From Amycolatopsis lexingtonensis (lineage in GTDB: Bacteria; Actinomycetota; Actinomycetes; Mycobacteriales; Pseudonocardiaceae): DNA of 64,000 nt. The notes beneath the pieces are model-generated. The model was given only the letters and a program-made list of their open reading frames with translations. It was not told the DNA's origin and made no database searches. The position numbers and the translations under genes were made by a program. The stretch is from contig NZ_JADBEG010000001.1 of assembly GCF_014873755.1 (NCBI RefSeq), forward strand, positions 2,730,501-2,794,500. Direction: 5' to 3'. Shown here one piece after another: positions 1 to 26,600 of this stretch. Positions within the stretch are counted from its first letter, which is position 1, and every line of letters starts with the position of its first letter.

Positions 1-14339
<14,339 letters not shown>

Positions 14340-14349
14340 GGGGACGTCC

Positions 14350-14541
14350 TCACGCTTCGTGGTCGGAGGCGAGGCTTTCCAGCTCGCCCAAAGTGAGTTC
14401 GGGAGGCATGCCCCCAATGTGGCGTTCGGTGCGTCGAGCGCACCCAATGTGGCGTTCGGTGCGTTGGACGCACCCAACGCCACATTGGGGTGCTTTGCCC
14501 GCCGCGGGAAAGCTGCGCACGGTCATCGGGGCGCCTCTCAC
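14350..14541 (-). CDS. Small bridging ORF with a duplicated NRPS1 tail
   Basis: A 63-codon frame between NRPS1 and NRPS2. Its GTG at 14541 overlaps the NRPS1 stop as GTGA, and its TGA ends 10 bases before the NRPS2 ATG. The last residues ([13 protein letters not shown]) nearly repeat the C terminus of NRPS1 ([13 protein letters not shown]). The middle is encoded by three copies of a 22-bp repeat. It could be translated by coupling, or it could be a relic of a recombination that happens to stay open. I know no function for it. Confidence 0.35.
   Translation of the reverse strand: MRGAPMTVRSFPAAGKAPQCGVGCVQRTERHIGCARRTERHIGGMPPELTLGELESLASDHEA
14360..14390. repeat. Direct repeat copy 2 of the NRPS1 3' end
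   Basis: These 31 bases are identical to 14548-14578, the segment encoding the end of NRPS1 up to S-D. Here they encode the tail of the small ORF just before NRPS2. The two copies are in the same orientation, 188 bp apart start to start. Confidence 0.95.
14413..14489. repeat. Cluster of three 22-bp repeats forming a palindrome
   Basis: Copies at 14413-14434 and 14443-14464 are direct and identical (they begin CCCAATGTGGCGTT). The third, at 14468-14489, is inverted with one mismatch and separated from the second by TGG, so the last two form a long hairpin. The first two copies are joined by a short palindrome (GTGCGTCGAGCGCAC). It lies exactly between the two copies of the NRPS1 tail repeat. 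Confidence 0.93.
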
Positions 14542-17500
14542 GAATCCTGGTCGGAGGCGAGGCTTTCCAGCTCGCCCAGAATGAGTTCCTCGACGGTTCC
14601 GGCGAGCCCGGTGACCGTGCGCGCGGTGAGCACGTCGGCCGGGGTCACGCGGACCGCGAACAGCGCGCTCGCCTTGGCCGCGATGTGCAGGCTCTTCAGC
14701 GAATCGCCGCCGAGGGCGAAGAAGCTGTCTTCGGCGCCGACGCGGTCCGTGCCGAGGACCTCGGCCCAGATCTCCGCGAGCGCCCGCTCGGTGTCGGTCT
14801 CCGGCTCGACGTGCTCGTCGGCCCCGGCGGACGAGGCGGCGGGTGCGGGCAGCGCCCGGCGGTCGACCTTCCCGTTGGCGCTCACCGGGAACCGCTCCAG
14901 CGCCACGAACGCCGACGGCACCAGGTAGTCCGGCAGCACCCCGGCCAGGAACTCGCGCAATGCCACCACATCGGCATCGGAAACCACGTACGCCACGAGC
15001 TGCTTCACGCCCGGCTGGTCCTCGCGGACGACGACCGCCGCCTGCGCCACCGCCGGGTGCCGGGCCAGCACGGCCTCGACCTCGCCGGGCTCGACGCGGA
15101 AGCCGCGCAGCTTGATCTGGTCGTCGGCGCGGCCGAGGAACTCCAGGGTCCCCGCCGCCGTCCAGCGGACGACGTCACCCGTGCGGTACATGCGTTGCCC
15201 GGGCGGTCCGGCGGGGTCGGCGACGAACCGGTCGGCGGTCAGGCCGGGCCGGCCGCGGTAGCCGCGCGCCAGCCCCGCGCCGGCGAGGTACAGCTCCCCC
15301 GGGACACCCGGCGGCACCGGACGCAGCGACCGGTCCAGGACGTGCGCGCGCATCCCGGCCAGCGGACGGCCGATCGGGATCCGGTCCGGGACCACGTCGG
15401 ACATCGGGTGCGACGTCGCGAACGTCGTCGTCTCGGTCGGGCCGTAGCCGTCGACGACCCGCAGCCCCGGGCACGCGTCCAGCACCCGCCGCACCGCGGC
15501 CGCGGGCACGACGTCCCCGCCGGTCCAGACCTCCCGCAGACCCGCGAAGCAGTCCGGGGTTTCCTGCGCCAGCACGCGGAACAGGCCCGCCGTGAGCCAC
15601 ATCGCGGTCAGCCCGTGCTCGCGGACCAGCGCCCGCAGCGTCACCTCGTCGACCCCGTCGCCGGGCGCGGCGACGACCGTGCCACCGGTCAGCAGCGGCA
15701 CCCACAGTTCGTACGTCGTCGCGTCGAACGCCAGCGGCGAGTGCAGCAGGACCCGCTCGTGCGCGCCGCCGCGGAACCGCTCGTCCGCGGCCAGCGCGGC
15801 CACGTCGCGGTGGCGCACCGCGACGCCCTTCGGCGTGCCGGTCGAGCCGGACGTGTACATGACGTACGCGACCTGCTCCGGGTCGACGTCGACCGCCGGG
15901 TCGGTGCCGGGCTCGTCGTCCACAGAGGACAGCAGGATGGTGTTCGCGTGCGGCTGGTCCGCCTCCGCGACGACGAACCGGACCCCCTCGAGCAGCAGCC
16001 GCCGGCGCTCAAGGGGCGCACGGGTGTCGAGTGGCAGGTAGGCCCCGCCCGCCTTGACGACGGCGAGTTCGGCGACCACCGCCGCGGCCCGGCCGAGCGC
16101 GAGCCCGACCGGCTCCTCCGGCCGCAGCCCGAGCCCCACCAGCCGGTTGGCCAGCCGGTTCGCTCGGCGGTTCAAGTCGCGGTAGCTGACCGCCTCGCCA
16201 TCCAGGACAGCCGCGATCGCGTCCGGCCGGGCGCGGACCTGTTCGGCGAACAGGTCCGGCAGCGACCGGGACGGCGGCTCGGCGCCGGTCGCCGTCCACT
16301 CGCCCAGCAGCCGCTCCTCGGCCGGGGAGAGCATCGGGACCGCGCCCACCGGCCGGTCGCCGTCGGCGGTCAGCTCGCGCAGCAGCGTGAGCAGGTGCCC
16401 GGCGAGCCGGGTGGCCGTCGACGCGTCGAACAGCGCCGGGTCGTACCCGAAGTCGACCGCCAGCTCCCGGCCGGGCGACGCGACGACGGTGAGCGGGAAG
16501 TTGGTCGTCTCCCGCGCCGAAAGGTCGCGCACGGTCAGGCCGTGGCCGGCTTCGGCGGCGGTGATCGGGTAGTTCTCGAACACCACCAGGCTTTCGCACA
16601 GGTTCACCCCACCCGGCAGCCCGGCCCAGCCCTGGACCTTGGCCAGCGGGAGGTGGCCGTGCCGGCGGGCCTCGGCCTGCGCGGCCTGCAGCCCGGCCAG
16701 CCACCCGGCCACCCCGGCCCCGCGGTCGACGCCGACCCGGACCGGCAGCGTGTTGATGAAGATGCCGGTGATCTCGTCGACGCCGGCGATCTCGGCCGGG
16801 CGGCCGGACGCGGTCGCCCCGAACACGACGTCGTCGTGCCCGCTGTAGGCCGCCAGCAGCAGCGCCCACGCGCCCTGCAGGACGACGTTGTGGGTAAGAC
16901 CGTGCCGCTTGACGAACGCGTCGAGCCGCGCGGTCTCGGGTTCGGTCAGGTGCACCGGCAGCCACTCCGACGAACAAGGGACGCCTGCCGACGCCCGGTC
17001 ACCCGGGATCGGCGTGGGGCCTTCGACGCCGACGAGCGCGGCGCGCCAGAAGCGTTCGGCGTCCGCCTGGTCGTGGCGGGTCAGCCAGGCCAGGTAGTCC
17101 CGGAACGGCGGCCGGGTGGGCAGCGCCTGCCCGGCGTAGGCGGTGCAGACGTCCGAGAGCACCTGGAAGACGCTCCAGCCGTCGAGCAGCACGTGGTGGA
17201 ACGTCCACAGCACCTGGACCTCGGTCGCCGACACCCGGGAGAGCGTGACCCGCATCAGCGGCGCGACGGCGAGGTCGAGCCCCTGCGCGCGGTCCTCGGC
17301 GAGCAGCTTCCGCAGCTCCCCCGCCGCGTCGAGGCCGGTCCAGTCGATGAGGCGGACCGGCAGCCGCACGTCGTTCCGCACAACCTGCAGCGGCTCCTCG
17401 ACCCCGGCCCAGACGAAGGCCGTGCGCAGGACCGGGGTCCGGTCGACGACCCGCTGCCACGCCTCGGCGAGCCGCCGCGAATCCGTGACGCCGTCGAGCA

Positions 17501-17605
17501 CGAACGTCGCTTGCTCGACGTACATGCCTTGCCCGGTCTGCGAAAGACCGTGGAAGACCATCCCGCCCTGCATCGGCGTGAGCGGGTAGATGTCCTCCAC
17601 CGTCC
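14538..17605 (-). other. NRPS module 5 (C-A-T), L-aliphatic residue
   Basis: D-C-L condensation domain ([19 protein letters not shown]). The A pocket is DAYWWGGTFK (valine-like). The carrier motif is LGGDSL rather than LGGDSI and no E domain follows, in keeping with an L residue passed to the L-C-L domain of NRPS2. Confidence 0.85.
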
Positions 17606-20600
17606 GGCCGTCGCCCACGAGTTCGTCCACAGTGGACTGGTCGAGCGCGGCGAGCGGGAAGTCCGACGGCGTGCGGCCGCCGGCGTCCGGCGCGGCGCAG
17701 TGCTCGATGATCTCCCGCAACGCCGCCAGCATCCGGCCGGCCAGCGCCTCGACGGTGGCGCGGTCGTGCAGGCCGGTGGCGTGCGACCAGGTCAGCTCCA
17801 GCGTCCCGCCGGTGACCCGCCCGACGACGTCGAGGGCGTGGGTCCGGGGCGCGTGCGGGTCGACGTCGGCGTCGAGCGCCCCGGCCCGGAACGGCCCTTC
17901 TTCGGCGTCGTCGAAGCGGCCGAGGTAGTTGAAGCTCACCAAGGGGTCGATGTCCGGGGCGGTGCCGGTCAGGTACCGCAGTGCGCCGTACCCGATGCCC
18001 CGCCGCGGGACCGCGCGCAGCTGCTCCTTAACGGCCTTCAGCGCCTCGCCCCAGTCCTCGGGGACGTCGAGCGCGACCGGGAACATGCTGGTGAACCACC
18101 CGACCGTCCGCGACAGGTCGACGTCGTCGAACAGCTCTTCGCGGCCGTGCCCTTCGAGGTCGATCACCGGCACCTGGCCGGTCCAGTCGCGCAGCACCCG
18201 GCCCAGCGCGGCCAGGAGGACGTCGTTGACCTGCGTGCGGTAGACCTCGGGCACGTCTCGCAGCAGCGCCCGCGTTTCCTCGTCGCCGAGCCGGACGGTC
18301 ACCTCGGCGGTCCCGTCGATCGTGGCCGGTCCGTCCCCGTCGGCGGGCAGCGGCGGCACCGGCGGGAGCGTCCGCCAGTGCTCGAGCTCGTCGTCGAAGC
18401 CGCCGGTCGCGGCGTGCCCGGCCAGCCGCCGCGCCCACTCGAGGTACGACGCCGTCTTCGGCGCGAGTTCCCCGCCGCGATAAGCGGTTTCGAGGTCCTC
18501 CAGGAGGATCCGCCACGACACGCCGTCGACGACGAGGTGGTGGACGGCCAGCAGCAGCCGCCGTCCGTCGAGGACCGCCGTCAGCAACGGCCCTTGTCCG
18601 GTGTCGAAGGCGACGTCCTCGGCGAGCAGTTCGGCGGCCCAGACCGGTTCGCCGTGCTGGACCCGGCCGCGCGGCGTCTGCTCGAATCGCAGGCGGAGCG
18701 CGTCGTGGTGGGCCCAGACCGCGGCCAGGGCCCGGCGCAGCGCCGGTTCGTCGACGTCTTCGGCGAACTCCAGCACCACGCGCTGGTCGAACCGGTCCGG
18801 CTGGGTGGCGAAGTACCAGCGCTGGATCGGGGTGAGCGGCGCCGTGCCGGTCACCGGGCCCTGCTCGGCACGCGGCCCGGCACCGCCGCCGGCGTGCGCG
18901 GCCAGCGCAGCCAACGTCGGGTGCCGGAAGACGTCGTGCGGCGACAGCGTCAGCCCGGCGCGGCGGGCCCGCGACACGACCTGGATGCTGAGGATCGAGT
19001 CGCCGCCGAGCGCGAAGAAGTTCGCGTCGGCGCCGAGGTCGCCGGTGCCGAGCACGTCCGCCCAGATCGCGGCCAGCGTCCGCTCGGCGTCGGTCGTGAC
19101 GGCGGTGCGGGCACCAGCACCGAACTCGGGTGCGGGCAGGGCGCGCTTGTCGAGCTTCCCGTTGACCGTCAACGGGAAGCTCTCCAGCCGGACGAACGCG
19201 GCGGGCACCATGTAGTCGGGCAGCGTCCGGGCGAGGAACGCGGCGAGGTCCTCGGCGTCGCCGGTGAAGTACGCGACGAGCCGCTTGATCCCGTGGTCCT
19301 CCCGGGCCAGCACCGCGGCCTGGCCGACGCCGGGGTGCGCGGCCAGCGCGGCCTCGATCTCGCCGGGTTCGATCCGGAACCCGCGGACCTTGACCTGTTC
19401 GTCGGCGCGGCCGGTGTACTCCAGCTCGCCGTGGGCGTTCCAGCGGACGAGGTCGCCGGTCCGGTACATCCGCTCCCCCGGCGGCCCGAACGGGTCGGGC
19501 CGGAACCGGTCGGCGGTCAGGCCGGGGTCGCCGTGGTAGCCGCGAGCCAGTCCCGCGCCGGCGAGGTGCAGCTCGCCGGGCGCGCCGGGCGGCACCGGCC
19601 GCAGGTCCGCGTCGAGGACGTAGGCCCGCATGTTATCCAGTGGCTTTCCGATCGGGACGGCTTCGGGCACCACGCCCGGCATCGGGTGCGAGGTCGCGAA
19701 CGTCGTCGTCTCGGTCGGGCCGTAGCCGTCGACGACGGTGGTCTCCGGGCAGGCTTCGCGCACCCGGCGGACCGCGGCGGCCGGGACGGCGTCGCCGCCG
19801 GCCCAGACCTCGCGCATGCCGCGGAAGGTGTCCGGGGCTTCCTGGGCCAGCAGCCGGAACAGGCCCGCGGTGAAGAACGCGCCGTGGACGCGGTGCTCGG
19901 TGATGAGCCGCCGGTAGGTGTCCACGTCGAGGTCGCCGGGCGGGGCGACGACGACCGTGCCACCGTTCAGCAGCGGTACCCACAGCTCGTACGTCGAGGC
20001 GTCGAAGGCCGGGGACGCGTGCAGCAGCACCCGCTCGTGCGCGGCGAACCGCCGGTCGGCGGTCAAGGCGACGACGTCGCGCTGGCGCACGGCCACGCCT
20101 TTCGGCTTGCCCGTCGAGCCCGAGGTGTACATGACGTAGGCGAGGTTGTCCGGATTCGCTTGCCGCACCGGAGCTTCGGCACGCGGGCCGCCGGGTACCA
20201 CCAGCTGTCCACTGTGGACTTCGGTCACGGTCTCGGCCCGCGACTCGTCGGTGACGAGGATCGGCACGCCGGTCAGCAGCGTCTTCAGCCGCGGCGCCGG
20301 CGCGCGGGTGTCGAGCGGCAGGTACGCCGCCCCGGCCAGCACGGTGGCGAGTTCGGCGACGACCAGGTCCGGCGAGCGGTCCAGGAGCACGCCGACGACC
20401 GTCTCGGGCCCGGCGCCGAGCGAGGCCAGGTGCCGGGCCAGCCGTCCGGCCTGCTCGGCCAGCTCCGCGTAGGTCAGGCGGACGTCGTCGCCGGCGAGCG
20501 CGACGGCGTCCGGGGTCCGGGCCACCTGCGCGGCGAATAGATCGGCGAGGGTGCCCTCCGGCACCGGGTGAGCCGTGTCGTTCCAGGCGACGAGCACCTG

Positions 20601-23600
20601 GTGGCGGTCGGCGGCGGTGAGCAGGTCGATGCCGTCGAGCGGGCGGTGCAGGTCTTCGGCGAACGCGTCGAGGACGCCGGTGAGCTGCCGGGCGATCCGC
20701 TCGGCCGTCGCGGGCTCGAACAGGTCCGGGTCGTAGCCGACGTCGAGACTGATCCGCTCCCCCGGCGAGGCGACGACGCTGAGCGGGTAGTTGGTCGCCT
20801 CGGCGGCGTCGACGTCACGCAGCCGCAGCCCCTGTGCCGCGCCCGCGGCGGCGTCGACCGGGTAGTTCTCGAAGACGACGAGGCTGTCGAAGAGACTGCC
20901 GGTGGTCCCGCTCCACGCCTGCAGCTTCGTCAGCGGCAGGTGCCCGAACTTGCGCGCCTCGACCTGGCGGGCCTGCAGCGCGGCGAGCCAGTCCGCGACC
21001 GGCGAGCGGTCCGCGGTGACCCGCACCGGCAGGGTGTTGATGAAGATGCCGGTGATCTCGTCGGCACCGGGCAGGTCGACCGGGCGGCCGGACACGGTGG
21101 TGCCGAAGCAGACGTCGCGCTCGCCGCTCAGCCGGGACAGCAGCAGCGCCCACGCGCCCTGCAGCACGGTGTTCATCGTCAGGCCGGCGCGGCGGGCGCC
21201 GTCCTGCAACCGGGCCGAACTCTCCACCGGCACGCGCAGCCACCGCGACGAGCTGGTCGTGTGGGCGTGGGCCGGTGCCCGGTCGAAGGGCAGCCGGGCG
21301 GGTGCGGCGAGGTCGCCGAGTTCCCCGCGCCAGTACCGTTCCGCCTCGGCGTCGTCCTGGCGGCGGAGCCAGCCGACGTAGTCCCGGAACGGCGGCCGCT
21401 CGGGCAGCGCGCCGCCGGCGTAGGCGGCGAAGACGTCCGACAGCACGCCGAATACGCTCCAACCGTCGAGCAGCACGTGGTGGAACGTCCACAGCACCCG
21501 GACTTCCGTGTCCGACAGCCGCGCGAGGGTCAGCCGCAGCAGCGGGCTCGCGGTCAGGTCGAGGCCTTCGGCGCGATCGGCGGCGACGACGTCCCGCCAC
21601 GCCTGGTCCTGGTCCGCGTCCCGCCAGTCGAGGTGGGTGACCGGGACGGTGACCTGCCGCTGCACGACCTGCACCGGCTCGGGAACGCCTTCCCAGACGA
21701 TCCGCGTGCGCAGCACCGGCGTCCGGTCGACGACCCGCTGCCACGCCCGGGCGAGCGCCTCGGGGTCCTCGACGCCTTCGAGGACGAAGCCGACCTGCTG
21801 GAAGTAGACGCGCTCCTCGCGCTGGGCGAGGGCGTGGAAGACCATGCCGCTCTGCATCGGGGTGAGCGGGTAGATGTCCTCTACGGAACGGCCGTCCCCG
21901 GCCAGTTCGTCCACCGTAGACTGATCGAGACGCACCAGCGGGAAGTCCGACGGCGTGCGGCCGCCGGCGCCCGGGTGGCCGCAGTGCCGGACGATCTCGC
22001 CGAGCGCGGCCGCCATCCCGGCGGCGAGTCGCTCCACTGTGGACTCCCGGTGCACGCCCTCGGCGTAGTACCAGGTGAGTTCCAGTTCGCCCGCCTCGAC
22101 GCGCCCGACGACGTCGAGCAGGTGCGCCCGTGCCGAGCGCGGGCTCTCGTCGGACTCCAGCCGGCCGGAACCGAACTGGCCCAGGTAGTTGAAGCTCACC
22201 TGCGGGTCGATCGCCGGGGCGGTCCCGGTCAGGTACCGCAGGGCGCCGTAGCCGATCCCCCGCCGCGGCACCGCGCGCAGCTGCTCCTTGACGGACTTGA
22301 GCGCCGTGCCCCAGTCGTCCGGGACGTCGAGTGCGACCGGGAAGACGCTGGTGAACCAGCCGACCGTCCGCGACAGGTCGACGCCGTCGAAGATGTCCTC
22401 ACGGCCGTGACCTTCGAGGTCGACGACGGGCACCCCGCCGGTCCAGTCGCGCAGCACGCGGCCGAGCGCGGTCAGCAGTACGTCGTTGACCTGCGTGCGG
22501 TAGGCCGCGGGCACCTCGCGCAGCAGAGCTTCGGTCTCCTTCGCGGAGAGCCGGACGGTGACCGAGCGCATCGAAGCGACCGTGTTCGGCCCGGCGCCGT
22601 CGACCGGGACCGAGGTCTCCCCGGTCAGGGCCCGCCAGTGGCCGAGTTCGTCGTCGAAACCGCCGGCCGCCGCGTGCTCGGTGAGCCGGGTCGCCCATTC
22701 GCGGAACGACGTCGTGCGCGGCCCGAGGTCGATCGGCTCGCCCTTCAGCGCCTGGGCGTAGCCACGGTCGAAATCCTCGGCGAGCACGCGCCACGAGACG
22801 CCGTCGACGACGAGGTGGTGCACGGCGAGCCGGACTTCGTGCGCGGAAAGGTCGAGGCGCACCAACGGCGTCTCGGCGCCGACCGGGCCGTTCTCCTGGT
22901 GCTCGCCGGTGAACCGCATCCTCAAGGCGTCGTGGTGCTCCAGCAACGCGTCCACAGCCCGCCGGGCCGCGGCGAGGTCGACCTGGTCGGGTCCTAATCG
23001 GACGAACTGGTGGAAGTGCGCCGGATCGGCGGTCTGGGTCGCGAAGAACCACCGCTGGATCGGGGTGAGCGGGACCGGGCCGCTGACCGGGCCGCGGTCG
23101 ACGGCCGCCTCGGCGGTGCGCGCTGCGGCCGCCAGCGCGGCCGGGGTGCGGTGGGTGAACAGGTCGCCGGGCAGCAGTTCCAGCCCGGCGCGCCGGGCCC
23201 GGGACACCACCTGGATGCTGAGAATGGAGTCACCGCCCAGCTCGAAGAAGTCGTCGGTGACCCCGACGCGCTCGGCGCCGAGCACCTCGGCCCAGATCTC
23301 GGTCAGCTCCCGCTCCCGCTCGGTGCGCGGTGCGACATGGTCGTGGCCGCCGAAGTCGGGCGCGGGCAGGGCCTGGCGGTCGAGCTTGCCGTTGACGTTG
23401 ACCGGGAAGCGCTCGAGCCGGACGAACGCGGCCGGGACCATGTAGTCCGGCAGCGTCCGGCCGAGGAACTCGGCCAGGCCGTCGGTCTCGCCGACGACGT
23501 AGGCGACCAGCCGCTTCACGCCGCCGTCCGCGCGGGCCAGCACCGCGGCCTGCACGACGTCCGGGTGCTCGCCCAGCGCGGCTTCGATCTCGCTCGGCTC

Positions 23601-26600
23601 GACGCGGAAGCCGCGCACCTTGACCTGCTCGTCGACCCGGCCGACGAACTCGAGCGCGCCCTCGTCGTCCCAGCGCACGAGGTCGCCGGTGCGGTACATC
23701 CGCTCCCCCGGCGGCCCGAACGGGTCCGCGACGAACCGCTCGGCGGTGAGGCCGGGACGGCCGAGGTAGCCGCGGGCCAGCCCGGCCCCGGCGATGTGCA
23801 GCTCGCCGGGCGCACCCGGCGGGACCAGCCGGAGCTCGTCGTCGAGGACGTAGACGCGGGTGTTGTCCAGCGGCGCGCCGATCGGCACGACGTCGGGGAT
23901 CTCGCCGGGCAGCGGGTGCACGGTCGCGAACGTCGTGGTCTCGGTCGGCCCGTAGACGTCGGCGACCAGCGTGTCCGGGCAGGCGGCCTGGACGCGGCGC
24001 AGGGCGACCGCGGGCACGGCGTCCCCGCCGGTCCAGACCTCGCGGACGCCGGCGAAGACCTCCGGCGCTTCCTGGGCGACCAGCCGGAACAGGCCGGTGG
24101 TGAGGAACGCGCCGGTCACGCCGTGGGTGGTGAGCACCCGGCCGAGCGTGTGGACGTCGAGGTCGCCGGGCGGGGCGAGGACGACGGTGCCGCCGTTGAG
24201 CAGCGGTACCCACAGTTCGTAGGTGGCGGCGTCGAAGGCCTGCTGGGAGTGCAGCAGGACGCGGTCGTGCACGGCGAACCGCCGGTCGGCGGCCAGCGCG
24301 GCGACGTCGCGGTGCCGCGCGGCCACGCCCTTCGGCGTCCCGGTCGAGCCGGAGGTGTAGATGACGTAGGCGAGCTGATCGCGGTGCGTGGTGACCTCGG
24401 GCGGGGTCGTCGGGGCGTCGTCCGCGCCGGTGACGATCACTCCACTGTGGACGTCCTCGGCGGTGGCCAGCCAGTTCCGGTCGGCCACCAGCACGTCGGC
24501 GCCGGCCTCGCGCAGCAGCAGCCGCATCCGCTCGGCCGGGGCCCGCAGGTCGAGCGGGAGGTAGGCCCCGCCGGCCTTCACGATCGCCAGCTCCGCGGCG
24601 ACGAGCGCGGGCGAGCGGTCCATCAGCACCGCGACCCGGTCTTCCGGCCGCACGCCGAGGTCGAGCAACCGGTGGGCCAGGCGGTTCGACCACGCGTCCA
24701 GCTCGGCGTAGGTGACGGACTCGGCGTCGGTGACGAGCGCGACCGCTTCGGGAGCACGCCGGACGGCGGCGGCGAACAGCTCCGGCAGGGCGGCCTCGGG
24801 GATCGGGCACGCCGTCGCGTTGCGCTCCTCCAGGAGCTGCCGGGTCTCGGCGGCCGAGAGCATCGGGATCCGGGTCGCCGGCTCGTGCGGGGCGGCGGCG
24901 AACCCGCGGACCAGCGCGGCGAGGTGGTTGGCCAGCCGGCCGGCGAGCGCGGGCGCGATCACGTCCGGGTCGTGGGTCAGGATCAGCGAGAGCCGGCGGC
25001 CCGGGTAGGCGACGACGCCGAGCGGGTAGTTGGTGCGCTCGGCCGCCCGGACGTCCCGCAGCCCCGGTACCTCGGCGGCGGGGTAGTTCTCGAAGACGAC
25101 GATGCTGTCGAAGAGGCTCTGCCCGGAGCTTTCGCCGAGCGCTTGCAGCCGGGTCAAGCCGAGGTGGCCGAACCGGCGGGCCTCCGCCTGGTTCGCCTGC
25201 AGGTCACGCAGCCAGTCCGCGACCCCGCGGTCACGGTCGAGCCGCACCCGCACCGGCAGCGTGTTGATGAACAGGCCGGCGATGTCGTCCGCGCCGGGCA
25301 GTTCGGCCGGGCGGCCGGACACCGTGGCGCCGAAGCACACCTCGGCCTCGCCGCTGTAGCGGGCCAAGAGCGCTGCCCAGGCCCCCTGCACGACGGTGTT
25401 GACCGTGAGGTGGTGCCGCCGCGCGAAGGCCTGGACCGCGGCCGACGCCTCGTCGTCGAGTTCGACCGGGACGCGTTCAGTCGAACTGGCCGTGTGCGCG
25501 CGGGTGGCGGCCCGGCCACCGGGCAGCGGCGTCGGTGTCACGCCTGCGAGTTCGGCCCGCCAATGCGCTTCGGCGCGCTCGTCGTCCTGGGCGGCGAGCC
25601 AGGCGGCGTAGTCGCGGAACGGCCGCCGGATGGGCGGCTCCTCACCGCGCAGCACCGCGAGGACGTCGGACAGGACACCGAAGACGCTCCAGCCGTCGAG
25701 CAGCACGTGGTGGAACGTCCACACGACCCGGACGGACGTGGCCGAGTCCTTCGCGATGACCAGCCGCATGAGCGGCGCGCGCGTCAGGTCGAGCCCGTCG
25801 GCGAGGTCGGTTTCCAGCAGCCGCGCCAGTTCCGCGTCGGCGTCCACTGTGGACCAGTCCGGGTAGGACACCGGGACTTCGGCGGTCCGCTGGACGATCT
25901 GCACCGGCTGCGGCACACCCTCCCAGGCGATCCGGCTGCGCAGCACCGGCGTCCGGTCGACGACCCGCTGCCAGGCCTCGCCGAGCCGCCGCGGGTCGGG
26001 GACGTCGTCGAGGGTGAAGGAGATCTGCTCGAAGTAGTTGCGGTCGCCGTGGCGGGCCAGGCCGTGGAAGACCATCCCGGCCTGCATCGGCGTCAGCGGG
26101 TAGGCGTCTTCGACGTCGTCGCCCAGCGCGTCCACCGCGGCCTGGCCGAGCCCGGCGAGCGGGAAGTCCGACGGCGTGCGGCCGCCCGCGCCGGGCTCGG
26201 CGCAGTGCCGGATGATCCCGCGCAGGGCGTCGAGGAAGCTCTCGGCGAGCCGGGCGACGGTGGCCTCGTCGTGCACGTTCTCGGCGTAGTGCCAGGTGAA
26301 CCGCAGGGTGTCGCCGTCGGCCTGGCCGACGACGTCGAGCAGGTGCGGGCGGCGGTCGGCGAGGTCGGCGTCCAGGGACACGTCACCGGGCGGGCCCGCG
26401 TAGAAGTCGCTCGCGAGGTCGAACCGGCCGAGGTAGTTGAAGCTCACCTGCGGGTCGATCGCCGGGGCGGTGCCGGTCAGGTACCGCAGGGCGCCATAGC
26501 CGATCCCCCGCCGCGGCACCGCGCGCAGCTGCTCCTTGACGGACTTGAGCGCCGTACCCCAGTCGTCCGGGACGTCCAGCGCGGCCGGGAACAGGCTGGT

